This document shows, piece after piece, positions 38,249 through 51,530 of a DNA stretch of 64,000 nt. The position numbers were made by a program, and so were the translations under genes. The stretch is from Phaseolus vulgaris (Eukaryota; Streptophyta; Magnoliopsida; Fabales; Fabaceae): assembly GCF_000499845.2 (NCBI RefSeq), contig NC_023749.2, positions 2,885,030 through 2,949,029 on the forward strand, written 5' to 3'. Each line of letters opens with the position of its first letter. The first letter of the stretch is position 1. The notes beneath the pieces are model-generated. The model was not told the origin of the DNA. It did not search any database and was given only the letters and a program-made list of their open reading frames with translations.

Positions 38249-41200
38249 TTAAGGATTGAAGAGATTGGATCCCCCAACATTGAGAGCAATTAGTAGTGAT
38301 ATGCTAGTAATCACAGCAAGCCAAACTAAGGCTGAGCCTGCAATTGGAAGTTTCAATTGTCATCAGCATGAACACAACGTTTTTAAATCTGATAAACCTT
38401 CACATGACAAGTAATAAATATTATAGAAGGTTGAATTGAAGATCACAAGATAATGATACCTCCAGCAGAGCCTACAGAATTATCAGAACTAGAAGGGATT
38501 GGTTCAGCATTGGGAATCGAAGACTTTGACACTTTAGATCCAGCATTTGAGCCATTATCCAAAACTTTGCCCAACACTGTTTCAGATGCTACTATCCCCT
38601 GAAATTCTTCGCTAACGATTAATGCTGCCAAAACATCCATAAATGACTCTTTATCTATTTCATACACAGAGTTTCTTTCATCCCTCTCGTCAGTGACATT
38701 TACTTCTGAATCAGACAACTCGTCATCAGAAACATCAGTATAAATAGAGTCCATCTCAGTTTTATCATCTTCCTCATCCTCCACATATGCTTTATATGTT
38801 AGCCGAAGCAATATCTCGCCACAAGAGCGCTTTCCTAAAAACCCCCAACCTCCTTGTAAAACCACAATTTTGTCTGTTGGTACAGTGTCTTTAAGAGATC
38901 CCAAATCAACCTAAATATTTCCAATTAATAAAAAACGTAAACCCATGTTTTAATGTAACTTTCAATACAAAATAAAATCAGTATGACATGAAATTTCTAT
39001 ACAATATTAAATAACCAAAGTGAAAAAAAAAAATTACTTTTTAAAAGACTACCTTTAAAACACTAAATTAAATTGTACAACAAATATCAAACTTTGATGC
39101 AAGGGAGTGGGAAGATAAAATTTATTTTGCAATAACTTCCCTATATATACATACATACATACATACACACATACACACACACAAACACATGCACAAACCC
39201 CTTCAGAAAAAATATAAAAATACTATATTTTTCTGTGTTGTGAATAGTGGCCAGCAGAAGGGAACTACAATAATCCCCATGTCAGGGCTGCCCGACAACA
39301 GTCAAGAGTAAAAAATGCTGGCCATAAAGCCCAGCAGCGTGAAGGGGAATGACAAACAAATGTTAATTTCTTTCTTTCAGTTCTATTACATCCGTCCATT
39401 AGACTTCTTAATATATAGGCTTCATTTCTCTCTCTTATAAAGAATAGCAAATGATTATATGAAAATTGTTTAAGAGTCCATGTCGACTAGAGATAAGACC
39501 AAATTATATTATGTAAGTGGGTGCAAACCTCATTTTATAAACCGGTTTTGTAGAGTTGAGTTAGTCATAGACCCACTAACTAAAATGGTACCAGATTCAT
39601 TATGAGCCTATTCTAATCAAGTTTATTAGGGCTCTGTGCCACCTTAACCGTGTTCCTATTGGACCACCCATAAAAATATAAACCCACACTTGAGATTTTC
39701 ATTTCTCAGCGTCAGAAGTGTGTTAGAAATCTCACATTGACTAAGAATATGGTCAAATCATAGTATATAAGTGAGGTGCAAACCTCACCCCTTACAAGTT
39801 GTTTTTGTAAGGTTGAGTTAGGATTAAATTCCACTACCTTAAGATGGTATTAAATTCATTCAGAGTCTATCCTAACAAGGTTTTGGGTCTCGTATCACCC
39901 GTTATTGGGTTCCCCCTAGTCCCACACTTGAGATGTCCAATCTTTAGTGTGAGGGGGTGTGTTGAAGGGCCCACGTCAACTAGAGATAAGGTCAAATTGT
40001 AGGATATAAATGGGTGCAAACTTTACCTCACAAGCTGGTTTTGTAGGTGTTAGAATAAATCATCTTAAATAGACTTTATTGAAAAGCTGCTATGCTAGTG
40101 CTTTGTGCTCTACCTAATTTCTAGATGTAACATTTCTTATTCTTTTTCTCTTTCCTCTCATCTAATGTATTTAAACTTCGAATATCATTATAAATATGAG
40201 AACCTAAGATAGGGGAATTAAGCTCTAAAATCCATTATCTATTCTTTTATATTTTTCTCAAGTATAAGATTGTGTTAGGTTTAAATTCCATTACTTTAAG
40301 AAAAATTATTCCAAATACATGTTGAATTGTTATTGTTGAAAGAGAGAATGAAAAATTGTGTAGTGAAGGAAGAATTCTTCAAATGAAACGAAACTAAGAG
40401 CCAAAATAGAAGATAAGCTTTTCAGGTTGCCTAATAAACTAAGGCTTCAAATGAAAATAAGTTTTTGAAATTACCTAATGAACTAAGGGTGTTTTTGTAA
40501 TTTAAAACAGAGACAAGTATGCGGATGAGGAAAGGTCAGATATGTACATACTTATCCCCCTTCCCATACCCAATTTAAAAAATTGCCTATTACCTATACC
40601 TATATATTGTCAATGCGGGGATTCCCCATCAAAATTAGGACGGGACAGGTTTGGATAATTCCCGGAAGGACATGTTTATTTGCAATCCCTAATCAAAGCT
40701 ACTCCCTTTGTCCCAATGTAATTGTCATCCTAGGTTTTGTTACAGAGACCTAGAAATATTAATAAATGAACGAGAGGGAGTTTCAATTTTACAAAAGTAA
40801 CCTAATTCACTTTTAGTTACTGCTGTCTTAATATAATATTATTGGGGGTATAAATTTGAAAGACTAAATAATATTACATTGAGAAACAAAAACGACATTC
40901 ATTTTGGAACTTATTTTCTCCTATAGATGACATTTGTTATAGGATGGAAGTAATATCCTACTGGAATTATAATTAAAATCGGGAAAGTCAATCAATAAGA
41001 TACACTCAAGGTCAATAATAAGAGGGAAACAGGGACAACAAGCATGTCATTCAGTTCATTACTCAAGACAAGGACTCCAAATGCAATAATAATGGCTTTG
41101 ACAAAAGACATGAAGTATGCCATACAGTCAGAAAATATTTAAAAGAGTGACCAGAAAAAGACATGTCCTTGATATAAGAATGCTAGCAAGAAGCAGTATA

Positions 41201-41813
41201 AAATGAAAGGTTGACTAAAAGGTAAGCAGAAAAATCCCAAAAGGAAAAGCTAAAGCTAGTATGTTGTAAACTGTGAAAGAAGTATAAACCTATTAAATAG
41301 AGAAAAGGTAATCATCATTAAAATACAAATGATGTTATGCATAATACAAACCTCTCCTGTACCAATAGTCAAATCTGCAAATCCTAGAGCGTCCTTTACT
41401 TGGATGGATAACTTTTGTTTTCTAGGGTTGGAAACAAGCATGTGAAAATCCTGTTGAGCGAGAGAACACATTATTATTATAAATAAAAGAAAAATAGAAA
41501 TGACATAATAAAGATGAATTGGGAAATAAAAAAAGACACCTGATTCCAAATTGGCATTCCTGGGGGTCCAATTACAGTGGTTTGACTGTTCTTTTTGCTG
41601 CGTATAACTTGATTACCAAGGCCAAGAACAACATAAGGATCTGTCTTGCCTGGAAGTAGAGTAAAAATTGTGATAGGTAATAGAGAATATATATTGCACA
41701 CAATTCATAACTAAGCTTTCTGCTGAAACTAAAACAGGTTAAGAAAAGAAAACACAGATAGGTCAAAATGAAGGAGAAAATAAATATACAGAATACAATA
41801 TATGCACACTTCA

Positions 41814-41884
<71 letters not shown>

Positions 41885-44800
41885 AGTATATACTAGTAAC
41901 ACAATTACCAAAATTTACTAACATGAATAACAATAAAAGCCAAAACTCTGCAATATTGCAGTGATATAAAAACTGTCAATGTAAAAGAAAAATAACATCA
42001 TGCTCATTAACTACATTTCCTTGTCAATGTATTAAAAGTAAAGTTCCAGGAAAAACTAAAATTTATCAGAAAGCTTACTTAGGCTTTCTCCTTTTCCCTT
42101 TCTTTTACCTTGTCCATAGAGAATATTCGTCATATTTAGCTATTTACACAACTTAAATTCAGGATTCATACACCCGAGGATCATGTCAACAACATAGGTT
42201 AATTGAAACTGATATTAAACATAAACCCATGACTAAAAGAGGACAAAACAAAAAATATGTCCAGAACAAACATAAATAAGAGACAGACTGCAAAATATAA
42301 ATCTATTAAATATCAAAGAACACACCAATCATGTATGAAAAATAATAATTAAAAAATCATTTAAAAAGCAAATGCAACACAATAGAGTTTTACCATAGAA
42401 AATATAAGAAAGCTTTCGAGCATCCACCAAAGTAACAGATAGTTCACCCACAGAATCTTTATTTCCTTGCATTTCTCCAGATTTAACATCACCAGCAACT
42501 GGACCAACAGCTTTTCCTTTTTGAAAATCTAAAACTATTTTCTTTGGGCGTACAAATAGTTTGGGTAAATCTTCAGTGAGAAGTTTAGTTAAAAACCTAC
42601 AAGAGAAAAAACAGAATAATTACCTTACCATTAGCTACAGGATAACACCATAAAACACAATTTTCACAATCTAAGGATAACAAATCCATGAACATGAAAA
42701 GAGAGGTTGGAATAGTTTAAATTAAGAAGACATAGCATGTTTTAAAGAACTATTGTCATTGACATAAATTTTTATGAGAACAACTATTGTTAAAGAGAAA
42801 CAATGGAAAGCACAACATAACAAAATGTAATTCTTTACAATTAACTAAAATAAATATTTTAACTGGAGTAATTAAATCTTCTAAAGTGCTCCAAAATTAG
42901 TAACATCAAAATCAGATACATGTCTAATCTCCATAAATAGTACCACTTTCAAAATGCATTCAAACAAGTGCACACACATATAGCTTCATAAGCATAAAAT
43001 GCAATGAACTAATAACATAAAGAAGATAAATGGAACTTACATCGAGAGAACTGGAATTGCTGACCATGCCCAATGATGCCCAACAGAAAAACAACATAGA
43101 TGTCAGCATTAATATTTTAGGTAATTTAAAAATATACATATATATATTTGACAAGCAAAGAGAGTCTAGGTTACCTTTAACCTACAAAAAATAATGAACT
43201 AAACCGAACTTTATTTATTATCAAAATGAAATGACAGTTAGAAAATATACAATATTAGATATTAAGTCATTCACAAGCATTCACTGATTAGTTTAAGATA
43301 ACAGAGTTGAATCTTCACACGTTGTGAAAGCTTCGATAACCTAATGATCCATAAATCTATTTCCGTTCTTCTGAAAAAGTCAGAACTTCATGACAAGATA
43401 GGCTTGTGTAATGGGGTGTGTGTACTATATACTGAAAACCCTTCACCAACAACTTAAGTTTAGAGTAGAATTAGTTCTTGACACAGTAAGTTGTTGTTGA
43501 AAGGAAAGTATTCAAGAAGGTGTTCAGAAAAGTTGTGAATTGAACTCAACTGGTGAGAACTAAACCAAAATGACAAAAGAGTTTGCCCAAAATGAACTGA
43601 AAATAAGTTAGTCCAAACTGACCGGTTTATGGTCCAGAAACTCTTCCATCAAATTTGAACCAAACTTCGTTTTGAACCGAATTGAACCAAACTGTTTTTC
43701 TAACTGATAATGGAAGTAGGAGAACTTTTACCCCTTAATTAAATAGTTCAGTTTTTACAATTTGATTAAGTTTAATTGGGTTTAAACAGTTCTAAAACAA
43801 TAACACCGGAGTTTCTTTCTACTTTTTTCAACCCACGAATCATTAATAGTAAATCATTCAGATCCAAGTAATTTAGAAGAGTGTAATTTCTTATATCTAA
43901 AAGAGTACGACATACCCATTAAATTGAACAGACGGAATGGAGATAGTTCAAACTTGATCTTGGGAAGTGAAACAAAAGCCCATGAAACAGCTCCCACCCA
44001 TGGTTCTGTTGGTATTAGTCTTAATTTTACCCAAAGTTCGCCATCGATGTCAAAGTCTCGAACACCAACAGGCACGACAATTGGAATGATGCCAAATTTC
44101 AGAGAAAGCATCAACAGCATGCGAGCACCACCTGTGTACCTAAGGCCTATCTGGTACCTAGATAAAACAAGGATAAATTTACTTAACCAAAAACACAATT
44201 TATAGCTTTGGTAACCGGGAAGATAAATCCAGAAGTATAATGAATAAAAATGCTCCCAAGTCCAAACTGGTCCATACTACACAAGATATGCCCATAAACA
44301 TTAACAAAACAGCAATTCAAATTCAGTTAAACCTTAAAATTGAGCTATTACTTCCAAGACATCGTGGTTCAAAATTTTATTACTAGTTTGCTCTCTAAGC
44401 ATAATATTTGTGAGCAGTTACTACTTTTAACGTGCATTGGGCCACCTACCAAGAAATTCTAAGTTGTGATTAACACATTGATGAACCTGGATCCTCTCCC
44501 ACATCCATAGCAGAATTTTCTCTCCCACGAATATCCTGGCCATCTATCATGTTCTCTCTCTTCCTCAATCACTGTGCAATAACCAATTAACGACTAAGGA
44601 TGCATAGGATGTTGGCCGGGGAGGATCCCAGCCACATAATTTTAGTTTTCCACTTTCCAAGACCAGATGAGAAATGTTGAGATTGAAAGCTTAGTGACTT
44701 CCTTCCAAACGAACAGCGTATGCATGTTTGGATGCAGTTATATTATAACTCTTCCAAAAGTACAACAAGAGTGAAAGATACAAAAGAGTTCCTTCTCCAA

Positions 44801-45926
44801 AAATAGTTGAAATGCTCTAACATAATTTGAATTACTTATGTTCTGGAAGTTAAAATCAACTTATGCACTTAGCTTTTATAAAATCATTTTCATCAAACTT
44901 CTCTAAAAAGTGAGATTTATAAGTTCATTTTAATTCAGAAAGGAAGCATAATTCATTTCACCTGCTCAAATTCTTATCTTCAAGAGCTCACGAAGAAATT
45001 ATTTAAACATGAGCATGATAAAGCAAGCACATCCACTACACACACACACGAGAACCAAATTAAACTTACTGCAAATCGTTGACTCTGCGAGAAGTCCTGC
45101 GCTCAACATTCCTAACAGACAACGGCTCATCTCCTAACGAGAACTGCTTAATCTCAACCCTCTCAACGTAATCAGGCTTCTTCAAATTATCAATCACAGG
45201 CTGAAGCAACCCTATAATCCAGTTCTCAATTCCACCTCTATACACCTTCCACAACTTCCCCAACACCATGTTCACCCACTCCACCGACTCCTTCCTCTGC
45301 AAATCCTTCTCCAGGAACAGCGAGAAGCTCGTCGGCACCTGCGGCCACACGCCACGCAGCCCGTCCTCTCCGCCGCTCTTGCTCCGCCGCCGCGAAGTCC
45401 ACAGTTTATCGAACACAACGCCGACAAAGAAGAAGAACACGAACAGGCCGACCACGTTGCGGTTTATCGGAGGCGATGGAATCGGGTGAATGACCCCAAG
45501 CTGCGTCCGCAGCTTATCCACAATAGGATCCTCGCGGAAACCGGTGAAGTTCGAACCTAATTGAACCGAAGACGGCGGAGACGACAACGACGACGGTGAA
45601 GCTGAATCGTGCAGCTCGATATCAGCAACATCGTTGCTAGTGCTGTTGTCGTCGGCGTGGAGTTGATTGGAAATTCGTTTGAGAACGAAGGTGGTGGCGG
45701 TCCTCCGCGCGGAACTGGCGAATTCGGAATTCCAGTTTTGGTTGGAAACGTCCGAGGGAAGAGCGCAGAAGCGAACGGTGCGTTTTCTTCGGAATTTGCG
45801 GGAACCGGAATTAGCGAATAAACGCTTTCTGGTTCTTCTGGAGAAAGGAAATGCGGCGTTACATGGACAGAGAGAAGGGGAGAGTGAAGAGAAGTGTGAG
45901 ATGGAAGAAGCGTGTTGCAGAATCAT
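38249..45926 (-). CDS. NTMC2T5: SMP and C2 domain lipid-transfer protein, NTMC2T5 type
   Basis: Synaptotagmin-like membrane contact-site protein; the SMP domain carries lipids and C2 binds membranes. Exons: 45070-45926, 43916-44157, 43041-43059 (only 19 bases), 42394-42596, 41540-41649, 41352-41450, 38460-38910, 38249-38337; 2070 bases, 689 residues, all in phase. ATG at 45926 is the first in frame. The N-terminus is rich in Ser, Arg and Phe without acids, like a plastid transit peptide. A membrane segment follows at about 157-173 (VVGLFVFFFFVGVVF), then SMP (about 205-390, WVNMVLGKLWKVYRGGIENW) and C2 (about 425-520, GELSVTLVDARKL, GKTDPYVVLGLG). An acidic linker (DEEDD) and a second hydrophobic segment at about 662-680 (ALVWLAVITSISLLIAL) end the protein. 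Few of the usual C2 calcium-binding aspartates can be seen. Intron 38911-41351 holds tandem TRIM copies. Confidence 0.9.
39467..40305 (+). mobile_element. Tandem TRIM array (LTR-interior-LTR-interior-LTR)
   Basis: Three LTRs alternate with two interiors: LTR 39467-39585, interior 39586-39720, LTR 39721-39844, interior 39845-39959, third LTR 39960-40047 resuming after an insertion at about 40264-40305. Each interior begins with a primer-binding-like TGGTACCAG or TGGTATTAA and ends in a purine-rich tract (GTCAGAAGTG; TGTGAGGGGGTG) just before the next TGTT. This structure arises by recombination between neighbouring or sister elements. Non-coding. Located in an intron of the SMP-C2 gene, antisense to it. 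Confidence 0.82.
40048..40260 (+). mobile_element. Solo LTR of a Copia family nested in a TRIM LTR
   Basis: Starts TGTTAGAATAAATC and ends TATTTTTCTCA, matching the LTRs of the decayed Copia element at 9895-11263 (shared AATAAAT..TCTTAAATA, TTTATTG, CTAGATAT or CTAGATGTA, ATTATAAATATGAGA, TTTTTCTCAAGTA). The TRIM LTR sequence stops at GGTTTTGTAG before it and resumes at AAGATTGTGTTAGG after it, so insertion came after the TRIM. The target duplication is not clear. Confidence 0.78.
41815..41885. repeat. Compound (TA)n(GA)n microsatellite
   Basis: About 12 TA units pass directly into about 20 GA units with one interruption. It lies in the intron upstream of the C2-coding exon 41540-41649. The overlapping minus-strand open frame 41729-41911 is only a translation of this simple repeat. 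Confidence 0.95.
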
Positions 45927-46364
45927 CGAGAAGGAGCATGGTCGATGAAAATCATGAATGAATGAAGAGTGAAGCTGTTTAATCAATGTAACCTTGAAAG
46001 CTTGGGATCACGGAGTCCCATATCATGTAATTTATGTAATGTGATGAAAAAATAGAGAAAGAGAAATTGAAGAGAAGAGAAGAAAAGAGAAGAAAAGAGA
46101 AAGAAAGTGTGTTATGTTTATGATTGTGGGAATTGGAAGGTAGATTTATGGCCTCAAAATGGGACAACGTGGATTATCAATAACTCGGTGGAAGGGGTGA
46201 TGGACTAAGAAGGGACTCCTCACTCCACTATTCCTCCTATTTCCTTTTTCTCACAAATATTACTATCAATTTCAAATATTAAAATTCATTTTTCTGTTTA
46301 TTATTTTTAAAATTAACAAATTTCACTTATAATATTTTTTTAGACAATATCATTTTCAAGTATG

Positions 46365-46760
46365 TAGGACAGATACTATACAAACTACGGAGATATATAT
46401 TATCTCTAAGATGTAAGATACAGATGCTACTAAATTTATATATTATATAAATTAACAACAAAGATTTAAGTGTATAAATATATTTATTTTTCTAAGAGAA
46501 AATATTTATTATGATTAGTTAAAAAATTTTATTTTTTAATCATAATAAAAATTTATACAATAATTTAAATTTTTATAAAATTAATATATATTTTTTTAAT
46601 TATATTAAAATTTTGCTAAAATTGTTAAAAATTCAACAAATATCATTAATATAATATGAGTTTCAATGTTTCATTTTAACGCGTCTTCATGTCTCGTAGA
46701 TATAGTATTCGTACTTTGAAGATATAACTATAGTTTTAGACAAAACAATTTGATATATTT
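46365..46760. repeat. Dispersed non-coding repeat, copy 2
   Basis: Partner of 15190-15600. The AATCATAATAAAAATTTATA block, the AATTTAAATTTTTATAAA block, ATTGTTAAAAATTCAACAAAT and a CTCGTAGATA end keep the same order and similar spacing. It lies upstream of the SMP-C2 gene. Confidence 0.6.
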
Positions 46761-47859
46761 TTCTATAATTAAAAATAAAAGTAAATTTAAAGAATAATTA
46801 TTTCTTATTTAGGTTAATAATTGTAAATATATTATATTTAGCCCGGAAAAATGATAAAAGATGTTATCCTATTTTTTTGTTTAATTTTTCGTTACTGACG
46901 ATTTAGAAGATGGCTTGAATTAATAAATATAGCAAATACTAAAGCTTTTAATAGACATACATTTTCTTCGGAAAAGTATTTATATTACTGTAAACAAACA
47001 AAAAAATCATTAGTGGAAACACATTTTTTTAGGATAATAAGAAATAAAAATATAATTAATTGCTCTAATAATTATTAAAATAAAAAAAATATTACTAAAA
47101 GTTGCATTCATTTTAAAAAGTTATATATACGTAAAAAATAATCATAAAATAAATATTTTTATTAATTTTTATAACGTTATAATTCCATCAAGATACTACC
47201 ACTTATTTTGGTGGGTGACTTCTTACAAATCATAAAATCAACAAAGTAGATTGTTTTAAAAATGGATTCAAAGAATATTAGAGGATGCTATTTTTTATTT
47301 TAATAAAATAAATTTAATCTTATTCAGCATAAACTTTTGTCGGTTATTGATAAATTAAAAATATATTTGATGTGATATTGAACTATTTATTATATGAAAT
47401 AGTTAACCTATTATTTATGTTATTACATGAGTGGATAACAATGTAAACCCATTTTTTGTATTATTATATAGTGATTAAATAATGATAATTTTTTTAAAAA
47501 AGTTACAAATTATGAATTTTGAAAATAAATAAATAATTTATTTTAGTTGAAGCACGTGGGTCGGAGGTTGGGAATTTGGGGAACGCGGTTGTGTCGGAGA
47601 AGTGTTTTATTTGATTACGAGATTTTCTTTTCGTAATCCAACTTTTCATATTTTTTATGATTAATAAATTATAAATGTGGAAAACGTTATTTGCTTCCAT
47701 ATTTGTTAAGCCATTGACCGTGCATTCAAACGAAAATATGAAATCGGAATAAATTCAAACCTTGTATTCTTCAACATTTTGAAAACGAAACCCATTTAGT
47801 TTATGAAGTCTCTTTCATATCAGCCTTACACATTTTTCATTGCATCGGTAAGTGTATCT

Positions 47860-48060
47860 GTATAGATATCGGGGCTCAGCAATATTGATTCACGTCGATA
47901 CACAGTGCCTACTTCACTTTTGATTGTCTTGTTTTTCGAATCTTCTTTTCTCTTCGCGTGTACCGGTCGGCCGGTGGGGTATCTGCGATTACACTCCGAC
48001 GCTCAAGTCAGCGAAAGTGCTCAATCAGAATTCTCTTAGTATGAAAAAAAGTACATTTTT
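47860..48060. repeat. Probable LTR-retrotransposon remnant
   Basis: The patch is richer in GC than the spacer around it. GGTCGGCCGGTGGGGTATC followed by ACACTCCGACGCTCAAGTCAG resembles the leader end of many plant Gypsy-type LTRs. No second LTR or coding remains were found, and the ends are unknown. Confidence 0.4.
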
Positions 48061-49604
48061 TCCATTTCTGAAGTCTCTTTAGTAGGTTGACTTGGATTTT
48101 GGCCATATGGATCAAGCAACTGATGGCTAGAAACATGCCTAATTGTCTATGGATCGTGCTTGATGGCTTCCTAAAATCCAGAAAGTGTTCCAGAGAACGT
48201 GTTTGACTTATTCAGCAGAAATTATAACTACTCGTCCTACGTGTAACTACATTCTTTATTTAATTAAGTCATTTGTAAATCTTCGACGCCAACTGGTACA
48301 GTAACAATAAACACGGAAGCATCATAGAGAATTTAAAAGAAAAACTTCTAAAAACAACTTTATAATAAAACTCAATATTTTTAACAAACAGGATGAATTG
48401 GCATGTCGAAAGAACGAGATGTCGGAAGCACGAAAAGATACAACAGTGAAAATCTTATATGAAAAAAACATACACATGTGATGTGTATCAATATTAATAG
48501 AAGACACATAAATACAACAAATAAAATTAATTAAATATTAAAGATACAATTATAAAATAAAAATTAATTAAGAAAATATACAAGTCAATAATATTAATCA
48601 GTAGTATAAATAGATCACACATTTAATTCAGTAGTTCAATTTTAAGTGAATGATTAAGAAAGACAATTTTAAGCTTCAGAAAAATCCTGCATCCTATTGA
48701 GAAACCGATAAATAATTCAAGAAATATGAGTAATTTAGGAAAAAAGTTGACAGAAAAAGAGGACAAATAAGAATAAATAGTAGTTAAAGGCAAAAAACTT
48801 TCCCCTATAATTTGTGTAAATTTTTGTAAGTACACATGATATTCTAAATTTGTTTACCAAACATAGATCATGAATATCTATCATTGACTAGTATTTCAGA
48901 ATAACTTTAGATAGCATAAATCTGCACATACATTTGAACATTAAATTAATATATGTTTTAGAATGTTTTCAGCTCGAGAACAACTTGTTCACGTGACTTA
49001 TGATGATTTTTCCTATCCACAAACATTACTTTTATAGAGAAATTAAAAAAATGTAATTTTACTTAGTGATAACCAAGCATGTGTAACTTTTCTTACCACC
49101 CAAACAAACACACATGGTGTCATCGTGAGGTGCATTCTTAAGAGGTTGCATCAGGTAGAACAGTATAAGGTAATTTACGAAGTGAAGAACATAATTTAAA
49201 GCAGAGTTTGTTTGAAGGATTGAAATGGGGTAGGAGCAGGTCACGGGGATGAACAGTGCATACAACAGCCCTTGAAAGGAGGATTGGATTTGGGCGTTGC
49301 GCTTCTGCAGAAGCATTTTATTTGTACACAAGATCTACTCCAGAACACAGTCATTTCAGTCTAGATCACTTGAAAACATGATGTTAAGTCCACATAATTC
49401 ATAATTCACGAAATAACAATGGAAACACCAAAACAGCAACTAAGGCTATCCGAATCCAGAGGTGAAAAAATACAAGGCAAAACGATAATGCGGAATCACA
49501 ATGCGATAAAATTCTACCATCAGATGAATCAAAACTAAAATCATTCTGCGGGTTCCTGCCTGAGATGCAAAAAATTCTACCATCAGATGAATCAAAATTC
49601 AAGA

Positions 49605-51512
49605 TCAGTCAACTGGTTGATCGATTTCTGCATATGCAGTATCAAGGTGCGCTTGCTCTGCTTCTTGTACCTCCTTCTCGGTTTTCCTGCCCTTCTTAGA
49701 TTTGTAGTATACACTCATAAAGGTACCAACAGCTCCATACTTCTTCCTGGTCTGCTCATATAAACTAGCATCAAACATTCTCCAGAAGCTTTTCTCGGAC
49801 AGCTCGGACACAGCATACTGTGGTTGAAAACCATGGTTTTCAATCAACCAGCTCTCCATTTTACGCACTGCTTCTTCCCCATTAAATACCTCACCCCTAA
49901 GAACCGGACCTGGTGCATAGTAAACTCCAATATCTGTGTACATTTGAGCAGTTTGGGTGTCTCCCTGCCTGCGATGTAGTTCGAACCCTGGCTCTGGGTA
50001 AATCATAGTTTTGATAGGCAGCTTGAACAATTTGTGTGGGCAGAGCCAAATGGGGTATACCTAATGTATTGAAAATCAACAGTGTAAGAAAAAAAATACA
50101 CGACTGCACCAATGTAGAAAAAAACTATGAGTGAGTGTTCAGCCGCAACTTTTGCTTGATATTATTAAAACATTTTTTTAAAAAAAAAAAAAAAACTCTC
50201 TAGTTCTAACAGTCTGAAAAAACAATGTAGAACATTATTAACGTTGGGTAAGAAGAAGATGTACCTCCATCTCACGGTGAACCCATTCTAAAGCATCTCC
50301 CACCTTGTACAAAGGAACAAGCATGTCCTGGATGACGTGCATTTCGTGATAATAGTTTCTTATAGCCTCACCTTGAGTTGCCTTGAGGAGAGAAACCTTT
50401 GGTGGCATCAACCAGCCAAACAGAAACCTAAACCAAAATTGATCAGCAAATGGAAGGATAAGCTTTCCCTCCCAGTACAAGCATCTTGTGTGCCTGTGAT
50501 AATATTGTCTGGTGGGAATGTATTCTACAAACTCTCCTTTCTTCAGAGCCGTCTCTGCATGCTGATAGAACCAGGTTTTAAACCACCATCCAACACTGTT
50601 TATCTTACTCCCCTTCTTCTTGGCCTCTTCCTTTGAAGCGTATCTTCCCGTCATCATCACAGCTTGTGTCGGTGAATAAATCATTCCTTCAACAAAGTCT
50701 GGAACCTTCTCCTCGTTATCCTGGTCTCCATCTCTGGGAGCAAAAGAATCACAATATGCCTGTGCAATATCTTGCAGGTTGCCAACAACAGGCATGTAGG
50801 TTAGCTTCATGTACTCCTTAATGGGTATAAGCCTAATCTCAGCAGCAACCAGAAGGCCGAGTGTTCCCTGAGACCAGGGAATGGCATAGTATAGATCAGA
50901 GAACTCATTGTCCTTGGTGGCTCTAACAAGACTGCCATCAGCCAACACAATTTCGAAGGACACCACAGTATCAGAGAACAGGCCATATTTGTGGGAGCTT
51001 CCTTCTATTCCATAGCCGTTAATGAGACCACCAACAGTGAGATCATCAAGCTCGGCAACGACAGCAAGGGAAACATTCAGGGGCACAGTCACCCTGGAAA
51101 TCTGCCCCATGTTGACTAGAGGCTCCACTCTTGCAACCATCCGTTCTTTGTCGATCGAAAGTACATTCCTGAAAGCGGACAAATCAACTTCAAAATGACG
51201 GGCTCTCTTGTAGTCAACATTCCGCATCCCAACAGCAATCCAGGGCTTACGAGCAGTGCAGACGAGACCATCCTTGGACGGATTCCTCTGCCTTAGACGC
51301 TTCATAACCTTCTTCACATTCTCATCATGTTCCTTCTGACGCGTCTTATAGGACTTCCACTCAGATCTCACATCCCCAAGGTATGTAAGGAAATAAATGG
51401 TGAATGATATGGGAAGGACCACAAAAATAACAAGGATCCATCGAAACTGAACAAAATAGTCCACCCAAATCTTCTTCCTCTTCGGGCGCAAAGGAGCCTC
51501 AAGATCCGACAT
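49605..51512 (-). CDS. DWF1: Delta(24)-sterol reductase, DWARF1/DIMINUTO
   Basis: FAD-dependent enzyme that isomerises and reduces the C-24(28) double bond of 24-methylenecholesterol to campesterol, feeding brassinosteroid and membrane sterol synthesis at the ER. Exons 50265-51512 and 49605-50060 join in phase 0 to 567 residues, the usual family length. An N-terminal membrane segment (about 24-46, WILVIFVVLPISFTIYFLTYLG) anchors it. The FAD-binding type-4 domain covers about 100-240 (LVNMGQISR, ELDDLTVGGLINGYGIEGSSHKYG quoted in part, WSQGTLGLLVAAEIRLIP). The C-terminal stretch FWRMFDASLYEQTRKKYG with the basic KSKKGRK lies where Arabidopsis DWF1 binds calmodulin. A leader intron (51531-52234) precedes the ATG. 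Confidence 0.96.
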
Positions 51513-51530
51513 CGCTAAGATGACTTACTC

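Larger units (their letters stand above)
46170..49600. other. Spacer between the SMP-C2 gene and DWF1
   Basis: AT-rich, without coding exons. It includes dispersed repeat copy 2 (46365-46760) and a less AT-rich patch at 47860-48060 that looks like an LTR remnant. Short minus-strand frames (47503-47700, 48322-48507, 48623-48835, 49059-49331) have no domains or codon bias. A 27-bp direct repeat (ATTCTACCATCAGATGAATC core, 63 bases apart) occurs at 49507-49600, in the 3' UTR just past the DWF1 stop. Confidence 0.6.

Noticed and set aside
41729..41911. 60-codon frame rich in SLSLSL and YIYIYI
   Set aside because: It is only the translation of the TA/GA microsatellite.
45268..45948. Plus-strand frames of 70-93 codons
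   Set aside because: They are antisense to the first exon of the SMP-C2 gene, open because of its GC-rich codons.
50337..50821. Plus-strand frames of 99 and 62 codons
   Set aside because: They are antisense to DWF1 exon 1.
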